A DNA stretch of 50,201 nucleotides from DAOPYE01 sp035352715 (GTDB lineage: Bacteria > Acidobacteriota > Holophagae > Holophagales > Holophagaceae): positions 1-50,201 of the forward strand of contig DAOPYE010000008.1 in the NCBI GenBank assembly GCA_035352715.1. Reading direction: 5' to 3'. The position numbers and the translations under genes are program-made. Shown here piece by piece: positions 24,430 to 33,711 of this stretch; positions within the stretch are counted from its first letter, which is position 1, and every line of letters starts with the position of its first letter. The notes below the pieces were generated by a model, which ran no database searches, was not told the origin of the DNA, and was given only the letters and a program-made list of their open reading frames with translations.

Positions 24430-26361
24430 CTATCGCAGGAAGATGACCAGCAGCGCCAAAGCGCCCAGGGCCATGCCGAGGATGTAATTGCGGACGCGGC
24501 CGGTCTGGAGCAGGGCCGTGAAATCCCCCGTCACCATCGTGAGCGCGCCGGGTGCGTTGATGCCCACTCCGTCGATGAGGATCACGTCGAAGAGCTTCCA
24601 GAGCAGGTTTGCCAGCCAGCGGGTCGGGGCGAGCACCAGGAATTCGATGCCTTCGTCGACCCAATACTTGTTGAACAGCAGGCGGTGCAGGGCCGGGAAT
24701 CGCTGAGTCAGCGCCTCGGCAGCGCCCAAGCCATCGCGGTAGCTGAGGTAGCCGAACAGCGCGAAGGCCAGGCCCAGCACGGTGGAAACCGTCGCCAGCA
24801 GGACCGGATTCGCCCCATGCGTTTCCGTGTGAAGGGCCTGCGCCGTCTGTCCGAACCGAATCGAAGGCTCGAGGATGGCTTCCACCCGGAAGTTGCCGCC
24901 AAAGGCCGTGGGCCATCCCAGCGCCACCGCCAGCAGCGCACCCAGGCCGAGGACGATCAGAGGCAGCGTCATCGTGACCGGGGATTCATGAACGTGCTCG
25001 AAGGCGTGCGCATCGCGGGGCTCGCCCAGGAACGCGAGCGTCATCAAGCGCAGCATGTAGAAAGCGGTGCAGCACGCGCCTGCGACGCCGATGGCCCACA
25101 GCCAGGGGCTCTTCTGGAATGCGAGGTAGAGGATCTCGTCCTTGCTGGCGAATCCCGAGGTGCCGGGAAAGCCGATGATGCACAGCGTCGCGATGGCCAT
25201 GGTCCAGAACGTGATCGGCAGCTTGGATCTCAGCCCGCCCATCTTGAACAGATCCTGTTCGTGGTGCATCGCCATAATGACGCTTCCCGCGCCCAGGAAG
25301 AGCAGGGCCTTGAACCAGGCGTGGGTGAAAAGGTGGAAGAAGCCTGCAGCGAAGCCGCCCGCGCCCAGGCCCATGAACATGTAGCCCAGCTGGCTGACGG
25401 TGGAATAGGCCAGCACCTTCTTGATGTCGCGCTGCAGCAGGCCGATGGTGGCTGCGAACAGCGCCGTGGCCCCGCCGACCCAGGCGATGACCGTCAGGGT
25501 GATCGGCGTGAGCGTAAACAACGGCGCCAGGCGACACACCAGCACGATGCCCGCGGTGACCATGGTGGCCGCGTGGATCAGGGCTGAGACGGGCGTGGGG
25601 CCCGCCATGGCGTCGGGCAGCCACACGTAGAGGGGCAGCTGGGCGCTCTTGCCCGTGGCCCCGACGAAGAGCATCAGCGTGGCGAAGGTCAGGATGCCGA
25701 AGCCCAGTTCCGGGCTCAGGTGAGCAACGTCTTTAAGGATGTCGGCGATGGTCAGCGTGCCGAAGCAGGCGAAGAGCGTCAGCATCCCCAGGACCATGCC
25801 CAGATCGCCCACCCGGTTGGCCAGGAAGGCTTTCAGGCCCGCCGCCGGGGCGGATTCGGTCTCGAAGTCGTAGCCGATGAGCAGGTAGCTGCACAGCCCC
25901 ACGCCCTCCCAACCCACGAAGAGCAGGGGCAGGCTGCCGCCGAGCACCAGCGTCAACATGAAGAACACGAAGAGGTTCAGGTAGGCGAAGTAGCGCGCGA
26001 AGCCTTCCTCCTTCCACATGTAGCCCACGGAATACAGGTGGATCAGGCTACCGATGCCCGCGACCACCAGGGCCATGAGGCCGGATAGCGGATCCAGCAC
26101 CAGGCTGAAGGGCACATTGAAGGTCCCCACGGAGATCCAGCTGATGGCCTCCGTTTCCAGTCGGTGCTCCGGGGCGTGCAGGCTGCTGGTGTAGGCGACG
26201 AGGGCGAGGATCAGGGAAGCCACCACGGTGCCGATGGCCAGCGTCGCGACGATGGCCTTGCCGGGGCCTTGGGTCCTGCGGATGAGCGCTCCGCCCAGGA
26301 TTCCATTAAGGATGAAGCCCGCGAGGGGCAGCAGGGGAATGAGCCAGAGGTGGGTGTTCAT
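24430..26361 (-). CDS. nuoL: NADH-quinone oxidoreductase subunit L
   Basis: The 643-residue product is the distal antiporter-like subunit with the long C-terminal lateral helix. N-terminal Proton_antipo_N has LYSVGYMWKEEGFARYFAYL, then VGWEGVGLCSYLLIGY, AQLPLYVWLPDAMAGPTPVS (WLPDAM), KKVLAYSTVSQLGYMFMGLG. The C-terminal part includes FNKYWVDEGIEF, typical for NuoL. Length is standard. nuoK ends three bases before its start. Confidence 0.97.
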   Translation of the reverse strand: MNTHLWLIPLLPLAGFILNGILGGALIRRTQGPGKAIVATLAIGTVVASLILALVAYTSSLHAPEHRLETEAISWISVGTFNVPFSLVLDPLSGLMALVVAGIGSLIHLYSVGYMWKEEGFARYFAYLNLFVFFMLTLVLGGSLPLLFVGWEGVGLCSYLLIGYDFETESAPAAGLKAFLANRVGDLGMVLGMLTLFACFGTLTIADILKDVAHLSPELGFGILTFATLMLFVGATGKSAQLPLYVWLPDAMAGPTPVSALIHAATMVTAGIVLVCRLAPLFTLTPITLTVIAWVGGATALFAATIGLLQRDIKKVLAYSTVSQLGYMFMGLGAGGFAAGFFHLFTHAWFKALLFLGAGSVIMAMHHEQDLFKMGGLRSKLPITFWTMAIATLCIIGFPGTSGFASKDEILYLAFQKSPWLWAIGVAGACCTAFYMLRLMTLAFLGEPRDAHAFEHVHESPVTMTLPLIVLGLGALLAVALGWPTAFGGNFRVEAILEPSIRFGQTAQALHTETHGANPVLLATVSTVLGLAFALFGYLSYRDGLGAAEALTQRFPALHRLLFNKYWVDEGIEFLVLAPTRWLANLLWKLFDVILIDGVGINAPGALTMVTGDFTALLQTGRVRNYILGMALGALALLVIFLR

Positions 26362-26364
26362 GTC

Positions 26365-26685
26365 TCACTGCCTCATCGAGTCGGCGCGGTCGGAATCGGT
26401 CGTGCCCCGCAGGCGGAAGAGCGCCACCACCAGCGCCAGGCCCACGGCCGCTTCGCAGGCGGCCACGGCCAGGATGAAGAGGTAGAAGGTGGTTGCCTCC
26501 GCCGCCTGCTGGCGGAATCGTCCAAAGGCGAGCAGCGCCACGTTGGCGGCGTTGAGCATCAGTTCGACGCCCATGAACTGGATGATCAGGCTGCGCCGGG
26601 TCAGCACGGTGCCCAGCCCGATGACGAAGAGCAGGAGCGCGACCAGGATGTATCCGGCCAGGTTGCCGGTCAGGATCTCAGGCAT
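26365..26685 (-). CDS. nuoK: NADH-quinone oxidoreductase subunit K
   Basis: The 106-residue product has three helices and the NuoK motifs TRRSLIIQFMGVELMLNAAN (Glu36-type residue in a MGVELMLNA context) and FILAVAACEAAVGLALVV (second conserved Glu). The frame is open upstream, but the ATG at 26685 (MPEILTG) gives the family's normal length and lies in a one-base overlap with the nuoJ stop. Confidence 0.96.
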   Translation of the reverse strand: MPEILTGNLAGYILVALLLFVIGLGTVLTRRSLIIQFMGVELMLNAANVALLAFGRFRQQAAEATTFYLFILAVAACEAAVGLALVVALFRLRGTTDSDRADSMRQ

Positions 26686-27182
26686 CACAGCTCCTTCTTC
26701 ACGAGCAGGATGGCGGCCACCATGGAGGCGAGCAGCAGCAGGCCCGCAGCCTCGAACGCCAGCAGATGCTGCTGGAACAGCGATGTTGCCACCGCGTCCA
26801 GCGTGACGGGGCCAGGGTCCACTGATCCCGGAAGCGCTTTGAATGAGGCCAGCAGTTTGGAGGAAGCGACCAGCTTCACGGCGCCCGCGCCCAGGATGGC
26901 GACGACGGCCGCGCCCAGCCAGCGCTGGATGGGGCTGTTTCGCTCGGCCTGCTCTTCCTCGTGCGCGCTCAGCAGCATGATGACGAAGAGCAGCAGCACG
27001 ACGATGGCCCCCGCGTAGACGATGACCTGAAGCGCCGCCGCCACCGGGTTGCCCAGCAGCAGAAAGAGCCCGGCCATGCCCAGAAAGCACAGCACCAGGG
27101 ATAGCCCCGCCACCACGAGGTTGGATTGCCGGGCCATGGATAGCGCGCCCACGAGGGTGATGAGAGCGAAGGTCAGGAACAT
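26685..27182 (-). CDS. nuoJ: NADH-quinone oxidoreductase subunit J
   Basis: The 165-residue product has five hydrophobic segments and the signature QVIVYAGAIVVLLLFVIMLL. This subunit carries the pi-bulge helix of the membrane arm. Length and motif match the family. A 97-base gap separates it from nuoI upstream, the only sizeable gap in the nuo cluster. Confidence 0.95.
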   Translation of the reverse strand: MFLTFALITLVGALSMARQSNLVVAGLSLVLCFLGMAGLFLLLGNPVAAALQVIVYAGAIVVLLLFVIMLLSAHEEEQAERNSPIQRWLGAAVVAILGAGAVKLVASSKLLASFKALPGSVDPGPVTLDAVATSLFQQHLLAFEAAGLLLLASMVAAILLVKKEL

Positions 27183-27279
27183 GGACCCTCCGAAAAGGAC
27201 AAGGCTATCGTTTGGCTGCGGCGTGTGCGCGTCCAGACCTGTCTTGCGGCGATCTTGGGGGCTTGGGGTCGGATCATCT

Positions 27280-27843
27280 TCACGATTCCACGGGGGGATG
27301 GGGCACGGCGGGCGTGGGATCCTCGGTGATCCGGGCCTTGCCGTCCACGGCCGCGTAGGTGTTCATGAGATCCCATTTGCCGAACAGCATGGACGCCCGG
27401 TCGTAGGCGCTGATCTCGTAGTCCGAACGCAGCCAGATGGCGTCCTTGGGACAGGCTTCCTCGCAGTAGCCGCAAAAGATGCATCGCAGCATATCGATCT
27501 GGAAGACCAGGGGGCGTTTCTCCTGGAAGCCCTGCGTTGTTTCCAGATCGCCGAATTCCTCGGCCTGGATGGTGATGCAGCGCGCGGGGCAGGCCTCGGC
27601 GCACATGAAGCAGGCCACGCACTTGATGGATCCATCCTCATGGCGCTTCAGCTCGTGCAGGCCGCGATAGCCCTGGGGCAGCTCCTTCTTCATCTCCGGG
27701 TACTGGATGGTGAACCGCTTGGACGTGGGCGTGAACAGCTGCTTCAGGAAATGCCTGAAGGTGATCGCCATGCCCTTGAGGATGGGCCAGAGGTACGTCC
27801 GATCCAGCCAGCTCAGCTCCACCTGTTTGACGATGACGGCCAT
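27280..27843 (-). CDS. nuoI: NADH-quinone oxidoreductase subunit I (two 4Fe-4S clusters)
   Basis: The 187-residue product holds two ferredoxin motifs, CVACFMCAEACPARCI (about residues 75-90) and CIFCGYCEEACPKDAI (about 121-136), which bind clusters N6a and N6b and pass electrons toward the quinone site. FTPTSKRFTIQYPE lies just before, as in NuoI. It sits between nuoH and nuoJ, the usual position. It is the only peripheral-arm gene of complex I in the window. Confidence 0.97.
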   Translation of the reverse strand: MAVIVKQVELSWLDRTYLWPILKGMAITFRHFLKQLFTPTSKRFTIQYPEMKKELPQGYRGLHELKRHEDGSIKCVACFMCAEACPARCITIQAEEFGDLETTQGFQEKRPLVFQIDMLRCIFCGYCEEACPKDAIWLRSDYEISAYDRASMLFGKWDLMNTYAAVDGKARITEDPTPAVPHPPVES

Positions 27844-27856
27844 GTCCGTTCCCCTA

Positions 27857-28912
27857 TCAGGCCGCGCGGTGGACGAGCATCCACCCGGCGGAAAGGAGCA
27901 GGTTGAGCAGGGCGAGGGGCAGCATCAGCTTCCAGCCCGCTTTCATGAGCTGGTCGTAGCGGAAACGGGGCAGGGTCCAGCGCACCCACACGAAAACCCA
28001 CGCGACGAAGACGACCTTTGTCAGGAAGGCCGCGATGGAGAGCCATGGTCCGGGATCCGGCACCATCGGCACGCGCCAGCCGCCCAAATACAGCGTGGTG
28101 ATCAGCGCCGAGGCGGTGATGAGGTGGACGTATTCAGAGAGATACATCAGCGCGAACTTCATCGAGCCGAATTCCGTCAGGTAGCCCGCCACGATCTCGC
28201 TTTCACCTTCCGCGAAGTCGAAGGGCAGGCGATTCGTCTCGGCGAACATGCAGGCGACGAACACCAGGAAGCCCAGGGGCTGCGCGCATAGGTTCCACGC
28301 CCCGAACTGGTTGGCGATGATCTCGTGAGGGTCGTAGCCGCCGGCGCGCATGAAGACCGCCAGCACCGCGAGGCTCATAGCGATCTCGTAACTCACCATC
28401 TGGGCCGAGATGCGCATGCCGCCCAGGATCGACCACTTGTTGTTGCTGCTCCAGGCGGCCGTCAGCACGCCGTAGACCGCCACCGCGCCCAGGGCCAGGG
28501 GCAGCAGCATGCCCATGCCGTTGCCGGGATCCAGCAGGCTCAGATGGTAGGTGACGCCGCCCTGGGTGAAGCTCTGGCCGAAGGGGATGATGGCAAAACC
28601 GAGCATGGCCGGGACGAAGGCCAGGATGGGCGCCAGCCAGAACAGCGCCTTGTTCGCGTGGGGCGGCACCAGGTCTTCCTTCAGGAACGATTTCAGGCCG
28701 TCCGCCGCGACGTGCAGCAGCCCCAGCACGCGGAACGGGCCGATGGCGGCGCGGTTGGGGCCGATGCGATCCTGGATCATCGCGCTGCCCCGGCGCTCCA
28801 CCCACGTCAGCAGGGAGGCCAGCGTCATGGGCAGGCCAAAGGCGACGAGCACCTTGACGATCATCCAGAACAGGTGGGGCGGCAGGTGAGCCAAGCGGGC
28901 GAAGGTTTCCAT
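27857..28912 (-). CDS. nuoH: NADH-quinone oxidoreductase subunit H
   Basis: The 351-residue product is the membrane subunit that forms the quinone cavity. Motifs include WVERRGSAMIQDRIGPNRAA, KSFLKEDLVP, FAETNRLPFDFAEGESEIVA and GYLTEFGSMKFALMYLSEY, and VRWTLPRFRYDQLM near the C-terminus. It is the first nuo gene of this cluster; nuoA-G must lie elsewhere. Ribosome-binding signal upstream is weak (GAAAGCTG). Confidence 0.97.
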   Translation of the reverse strand: METFARLAHLPPHLFWMIVKVLVAFGLPMTLASLLTWVERRGSAMIQDRIGPNRAAIGPFRVLGLLHVAADGLKSFLKEDLVPPHANKALFWLAPILAFVPAMLGFAIIPFGQSFTQGGVTYHLSLLDPGNGMGMLLPLALGAVAVYGVLTAAWSSNNKWSILGGMRISAQMVSYEIAMSLAVLAVFMRAGGYDPHEIIANQFGAWNLCAQPLGFLVFVACMFAETNRLPFDFAEGESEIVAGYLTEFGSMKFALMYLSEYVHLITASALITTLYLGGWRVPMVPDPGPWLSIAAFLTKVVFVAWVFVWVRWTLPRFRYDQLMKAGWKLMLPLALLNLLLSAGWMLVHRAA

Positions 28913-29418
28913 CGGCAGCTTTCAGTCGGGGATTCTGGCGGGAACCCGATCCGTTGAAGGTAGCAGGGGCGAAGGGCTGGGCCAAGAAAGGGCGTATGAA
29001 CACCTTCTCATGCCAGGACTTGGATGACGAGAGGCGACGGGCGTTTCGAGAAGATCAGGTGCGGGCTTGGACTCAGGCGTTCAGGGCGCGGCGCAGGATA
29101 TGGGCCTTTCCCAAGTGGTAGTGAAGTGGATCCTGTGACCGATTTTTTCCTGAGAATCCATGAAACAGGGATATTTACTGGGGAATTCGTGTATTCCAAT
29201 ATGTTTTGGGGTTCAGATCGCCACGCGAATCCCAGTGAAGACTGGATCTATTAGGAAACAGACCCAAATTCCCTACTCCATGGGGCAGAAAATTTGAGTC
29301 ACCTTTAGGAAAATTTAGCTTACATGCGTCCGCTTCATTGGGAATCGCGAACGTCAGGAAAGCAGGCGTCCAGATTTACGACGACCTCGACGACTCCGTG
29401 ATGGGATGGGTATCTCGT
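28913..29418. other. 506-base intergenic region, AT-richer, no convincing gene
   Basis: The part near nuoH (28913-29000) is GC-rich and should carry the nuo promoter, though I see no clear -35/-10 pair. From about 29130 to 29340 the composition becomes clearly AT-richer than the genome average (runs such as GATTTTTTCC, AAAATTTAGC). Short ORFs here (for example 29024-29254) have no codon bias or family resemblance. The word AAAATTTAGC at 29310-29319 recurs at 31926-31935 on the other side of the GH2 gene. Confidence 0.5.
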
Positions 29419-31899
29419 TCATGGAACGAATTCGACGGTGGCCGTGATGGGCTGGAAGCCTGAAGCGCTGAGCCGGATTCGCGCGCTGCCAGCCTTACCA
29501 GTCGAGCGGAGAATGGCGAGGGCTCGTCCGCGGAAGCTCGTCGCCTTGGAGTCCATCACCGAGCCAAGATCGGTGGGATTGGCGCTGCCGAGAGCCTGCA
29601 GGGTAGCTTCACCTTCCACTGCGATCGTGAACTCGACGGCAGCATCAGGCACTAGCGCTCCCTTTGCATCAGTCACTTCGATGGGAATGAACAGGAGCGA
29701 TTCGCGGGCGGCACGGACACGCGTGGATTCAGGCGTGCAGCGGAGTGAACTGGCAGGTCCCGTGGTGCGGAGCTCCCGCACCGCCACGATGGCGCCCTTG
29801 TCCAGTGCCTTGGCGACCAGCGCGCCCGGTTCCCAGGAAACCGTGAACCGGGCGGTGATGGATTTCGATGGATCGATCGCTTGTTCACCGATCACGCGAC
29901 CGTTGAGTTCGAGACGAACCCGCTCGGCGCGGGAGTAGACGGAAACCTCGAGCGGCTGGCCCTTCCGGATAGCCCAATTCCAACTCGGCAGTTCCATCGG
30001 CCAACCCCAAGGTCCCACCTTCTCCTTCATTCCGGCAGGGATCGGCTCATGAACGCAGAGTTCCACGGCGCTGCGCCTCCAGACGACGTCGCGATAGAGG
30101 GACTGCGGCTTCTTGTTGCCGACCAGATCCAGATCGCCGGACCAGTTGATCCACCAGGGCCACGGCATCTGTTCCCAGTCTGTGGGGCCAGTGGTTGTGG
30201 GGTCGGCGTCTTTGTCGATATACACGCTGTGGCCGATGCCTGATTCACCCAGGTGATCCATCCCCGTCCAGACAAAGTCTCCGATGACATACGGGTTCGT
30301 CTCGATCAGACGCCAATTTTCCAGTGCCTCGAAAGGGTAGGATTCGGTGCCCAGGATCACCCGTTGTGGGCAGCGCGCGTGGTCACTCTCGTATTCCCGC
30401 CAGGCGTAATTGCAGCCGCCGATGTCGAGGATGGCGAAGGCTGGGTCGTTGTATTCCCATCGGTTGTTCAATTCGGGATTCTCCCACACGCTGTTGATCG
30501 CATTGGTGACGGGACGCCGGAGGTCCTGGCCGCGCACGAAAGAGGCGAGCTTGCGACCCAGTTCGACGCCCGTCTTGCTGAAGCGCTCTGGAATCTCGTT
30601 TCCGATACTCCAGATGATCACGGATGGATGGTTGAAATCCCGGCTGACCATCGCGCCCAGATCGTTCTCCCAATGGGAGTCGAAATAGCGCTGGTACCCG
30701 TTTGGCTTCTTCGGCAACTGCCACGTATCGGCGAACTCATCGATCACCAGAACGCCCTCCTGATCGCAAGCGTCGAGGAACTCCGTGGAGGGCGGATTGT
30801 GACTGGTGCGGATCGCGTTGAATCCGTTCGCCTTCATCAGGCGCACCCGGCGCAGCTCTGCATCTGGGAAGGCGCAGGCCCCGAGAAGGCCATTGTCATG
30901 ATGCAGGCATGCCCCCTTCAACTTGAGCGACCGCCCATTGATAAGAAGCCCTTTGTCCGCGCTCACGGATACCGTGCGCACGCCAAACGAAGTCTGATAT
31001 TGGTCCACGGTACGGCCATTCTGAACGAGCCTGAACTTGGCCACATAAAGCTTGGGAGTATCCGGAAACCAGGGATGCACTTGATTCATCTGCAGCTCTT
31101 GGTTCACATGCTCCGTCTTGCCCGGCGCTAGGCGCAGGCTCCCAAGCGAATGCCGACTTGATCCGCCATCGGGCGAGGTGAGTTCCAATTCCACCGCCAG
31201 ATTCTGGGGAACTGGATGATCGTTTCGCACCTCCACGCGAAGCTGCAAGGACGCCTTTTTATCTTTCAGCCAGAGCGTATCCACCCGAGCCCCCCACGTG
31301 GGAATGTACAGATCGTCGTGGACACGAAGGCTCGCACCCCGGTATAGCCCGGAACCGGAGTACCAGCGGGTGTTGGATTCCGGATTCAGGACACGGACGG
31401 CAATGACGTTGTCCTGCCCGGAATGTCCAAGGTGTCTGGCGATGTCCACTTTCAGCGGAACGTAGCCATGAGGCTGAAAAGCGATATGGTGCCCATTGAC
31501 CCAGACGTCGCACTCCTGTTGTGCACCGTGAAGAATCAGCTCCATTCCCTTTCCCTCAAGTGAAGCTTGGGCGGCCAAGTGGAGCCGATACCAGCCAACG
31601 CCACCACGAAGGTGTCCCACGGCGTTGCCTTCGGGTGTGCCCTTTTCATGAGGACTGGTTCCAGGCCGCGATCCCGGAGGCTCCTCGATGCTCCAATCGT
31701 GTGGAAGGTCCACGACCTTCCATTTTGAATCATCGAAACCAGGGGACTCCGCACCGGGGGTTTCTCCGCGATTGAATCGCCAAGCCGCATTGAGCCTGTT
31801 CGGAAGCATTTCCGTCCGTTCGGTTTGCGCGACCGCAAATATCGGGCACATCAGCCCACAAGCGATAAAACTGGCCGCTAAGCGTTTGAGCGTTTTCAT
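29419..31899 (-). CDS. Glycoside hydrolase family 2 (beta-galactosidase-like), secreted
   Basis: The 826-residue product has a signal peptide (residues 1-25, ending FAVAQ). GH2 domains follow in order: sugar-binding domain (about 35-200, with WRFNRGETPGAESPGFDDSKW and VVDLPHDWSIEEPP), immunoglobulin-like domain (about 205-305), and the TIM barrel with SHNPPSTEFLDACDQEG, VIIWSIGNEIPERF (acid/base Glu, about 431) and VILGTESYPFEAL (nucleophile Glu, about 517). Two C-terminal beta domains follow (DUF4982-like and Ig-like). It would cleave beta-galactosides or related beta-linkages outside the cytoplasm. RBS GAAGGA lies eight bases upstream. Composition is less GC-rich than its neighbours, which suggests a different history. 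Confidence 0.92.
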   Translation of the reverse strand: MKTLKRLAASFIACGLMCPIFAVAQTERTEMLPNRLNAAWRFNRGETPGAESPGFDDSKWKVVDLPHDWSIEEPPGSRPGTSPHEKGTPEGNAVGHLRGGVGWYRLHLAAQASLEGKGMELILHGAQQECDVWVNGHHIAFQPHGYVPLKVDIARHLGHSGQDNVIAVRVLNPESNTRWYSGSGLYRGASLRVHDDLYIPTWGARVDTLWLKDKKASLQLRVEVRNDHPVPQNLAVELELTSPDGGSSRHSLGSLRLAPGKTEHVNQELQMNQVHPWFPDTPKLYVAKFRLVQNGRTVDQYQTSFGVRTVSVSADKGLLINGRSLKLKGACLHHDNGLLGACAFPDAELRRVRLMKANGFNAIRTSHNPPSTEFLDACDQEGVLVIDEFADTWQLPKKPNGYQRYFDSHWENDLGAMVSRDFNHPSVIIWSIGNEIPERFSKTGVELGRKLASFVRGQDLRRPVTNAINSVWENPELNNRWEYNDPAFAILDIGGCNYAWREYESDHARCPQRVILGTESYPFEALENWRLIETNPYVIGDFVWTGMDHLGESGIGHSVYIDKDADPTTTGPTDWEQMPWPWWINWSGDLDLVGNKKPQSLYRDVVWRRSAVELCVHEPIPAGMKEKVGPWGWPMELPSWNWAIRKGQPLEVSVYSRAERVRLELNGRVIGEQAIDPSKSITARFTVSWEPGALVAKALDKGAIVAVRELRTTGPASSLRCTPESTRVRAARESLLFIPIEVTDAKGALVPDAAVEFTIAVEGEATLQALGSANPTDLGSVMDSKATSFRGRALAILRSTGKAGSARIRLSASGFQPITATVEFVP

Positions 31900-32108
31900 G
31901 GGGCTATTCCTTCAAAATCGCAAACAAAATTTAGCCGGTTTCGTGCCAAGTCGGAATCACTCGAACTTTCCTTTGGCAACCCAGGTGATCCATTGGTCTT
32001 TGTGCCTCAGCCTGCGCACTCGATTCTGCCTGTCGAACAGTGCGCCGCGCTGTTCTCCCGTGCGCTCACGCTATGCGCCTCGCTTGCGGAGACGGATCCC
32101 TCTGCCGA

Positions 32109-32585
32109 TCACAGGTTCAAATCCTGTCCGGCTTCGAGCGGTATCCCGAATACACAAAAGGCCAAGTGCACGCGGAGGCGAAGCAGGAATACCTGGGGCG
32201 GATATGACTGGCCATCAATGGAGACTGGGAACGTTTCGGCAAGCTGTCGGGTGGTGAGCTTCGGCAGCACGGTATCCACCGCGAGCTTCGCCTTCTGGAG
32301 TTCCCCCATCACGTCTGCGCTGGATCCCGAACTCCGTGCGAACTCGTCCGCCCGATTGCGCACGTAGCCGCTTCCTGTCGGGACGCCGCCCACAAAGTGC
32401 TGCAGGTTGCCAGCGACATGCAGCGCGAGATTGCCCACGGCATTGGTGGCACCCGGCGCTTTTTTCCACAGATCGGCTTCTTGGTGCAGCGCCTGGACCT
32501 CAGCCTCGAAAGCCGCGAGATCGCGGCGCAGCAGCGTGAGCAGATGATCCGTCACCGGATCCGGTGGGGCTGGTATCTGGGGCAT
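32109..32585 (-). pseudogene. DinB/DUF1572-like protein gene, 3' end replaced by tRNA-like sequence
   Basis: The 158-residue product begins MPQIPAPPDPV and contains DinB-like helices, for example LLTLLRRDLAAFEAEVQALH, AVGNLALHVAGNLQHFVGG, and SYPPQVFLLRLRVHLAF. DinB family members use His residues to bind metal; the final family segment after HLAFH (with GQ-x-x-Y-LRR) is missing. Instead the frame continues CVFGIPLEAGQDLNL and stops. The last seven residues are the known spurious translation of an antisense tRNA T-arm, and the DNA there forms one (see the 32111 entry). I therefore read this as a truncated gene, about 20-25 residues short. Start ATG at 32585 is 67 bases from the divergent msr gene. 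Confidence 0.65.
32111..32127 (+). other. tRNA T-arm-like remnant (possible recombination scar)
   Basis: ACAGGTTCAAATCCTGT forms a perfect 5-base stem with the canonical seven-base T-loop TTCAAAT (T54, T55, C56, A58, C61 positions all fit). CCGGC follows like an acceptor strand. The five bases before it (CGATC) could be a variable loop, but I found no anticodon stem-loop of the right size, no D-arm and no matching 5' acceptor upstream, so it is not a whole tRNA. It lies at the truncated end of the DinB-like gene and at the edge of the AT-richer GH2 segment. Confidence 0.55.
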
Positions 32586-32652
32586 GGGGAGCTCTGATTT
32601 CAGTGTGAACCGATGGCGCGTTTTGGCATCCAATGACTCTGGCGGTGACGAT

Positions 32653-33699
32653 ATGAATGGGAAAAAAAGGATCCCCATTTTGCTTTTGTCGCTTGGCCTT
32701 GGGGGGGCTGTTCTCCTCTTGATGCAGGCCTGTGCTTCTCGAGTCCATGGACCGGCGCCCAGGTCCACGACTTCCCCTTTCAAGGATCCGGCCATGCTCA
32801 AGCGTTTGACGCCGCTGCAATACCAGGTGACCCAAAAGGCGGCCACAGAGCCGCCCTTCTTCAATGCCTACTGGAACAACCACCGGCAGGGCGTCTACGT
32901 GGATATCGTCTCGGGCGTTCCGCTTTTCTCGTCCCTTGATAAATACGATTCGGGCTGCGGCTGGCCGAGCTTTACGCGGCCGATGGATACCGCCGATATC
33001 GCCCGGCAGGATGACGCCAGTCACGGGATGATCCGCACGGAAGTGCGCTCGCGCGTGGCGGGTTCCCATCTGGGACATGTCTTTGGCGATGGTCCCCGGG
33101 ACCGCGGCGGGTTGCGCTATTGCATCAATTCCGCGGCGCTGCGCTTTATCCCGGTGGAGTCGCTGGCCCGCGAAGGCTACGCTTTCCTGTTACCGATGTT
33201 TGGAGAGGGCATGAAGACCGAGACCGCAACGCTGGCCGGGGGATGCTTCTGGGGCATGCAGGAGCTGTTTCGCGCGCAACCCGGCGTGATCTCCACGCGC
33301 GTGGGCTACACCGGCGGGACGACCTTTCGGCCCAAATACGAAGACGTGAAGACCGGCACGACCGGCCACGCCGAAGCCATCGAGATCACCTTTGATCCCG
33401 CCGTGACGAGCTTTGAGGCCATCCTGCGCTTCTTCTTCCGCATGCACGACCCCACGATGCCCAATCGCCAGGGCAACGATATCGGCTCCCAATACCGCAG
33501 CGAGATCTTCTTCCACAGCGAAGCCCAACTGCAGGCGGCGAGTCGGGTGAAGGTGGAAGAGGAGGCCAGCGGGCGCTGGCCGAAGCCCCTGGTCACGGCC
33601 ATCACCGCCGCCAGCGCCTTCTGGTCTGCCGAGGACTACCATCAGGACTACCTGCAGAAGAACCCTGGCGGCTACACCTGCCACTACGTGCGGCCCTGA
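32653..33699 (+). CDS. msrAB: MsrB-MsrA fusion, methionine sulfoxide reductase, membrane-anchored or exported
   Basis: This 348-residue two-domain enzyme repairs oxidised methionine in both stereoisomers. Residues 1-30 hold a hydrophobic segment ending LLLMQACAS, which could be an imperfect lipobox. The MsrB domain comes first (about 45-185): GCGWPSFTRP, RTEVRSRVAGSHLGHVFGDG and RYCINSAALRF (catalytic Cys in RYCINS). MsrA follows (about 190-345): LAGGCFWGMQELF (catalytic Cys), GYTGGTT, GHAEAIEI, and NRQGNDIGSQYRSEIFF, ending NPGGYTCHYV. MsrB-first order is as in several bacterial exported fusions. I choose the ATG at 32653; an earlier ATG at 32584 adds sequence antisense to the divergent gene. 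Confidence 0.93.
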   Translation: MNGKKRIPILLLSLGLGGAVLLLMQACASRVHGPAPRSTTSPFKDPAMLKRLTPLQYQVTQKAATEPPFFNAYWNNHRQGVYVDIVSGVPLFSSLDKYDSGCGWPSFTRPMDTADIARQDDASHGMIRTEVRSRVAGSHLGHVFGDGPRDRGGLRYCINSAALRFIPVESLAREGYAFLLPMFGEGMKTETATLAGGCFWGMQELFRAQPGVISTRVGYTGGTTFRPKYEDVKTGTTGHAEAIEITFDPAVTSFEAILRFFFRMHDPTMPNRQGNDIGSQYRSEIFFHSEAQLQAASRVKVEEEASGRWPKPLVTAITAASAFWSAEDYHQDYLQKNPGGYTCHYVRP

Positions 33700-33711
33700 G
33701 GCAGGCCCATC

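Noticed and set aside
24172..25587. Plus-strand ORF of 471 codons
   Set aside because: Antisense to nuoL and nuoM, Gln/Arg-rich shadow.
29024..29254. 76-codon ORF upstream of nuoH
   Set aside because: No ribosome-binding site of note, no codon bias and no recognisable sequence.
32040..32140. Complete tRNA gene
   Set aside because: Only the T-arm is canonical. No anticodon loop of seven bases with U33, no D-arm and no matching acceptor 5' strand.
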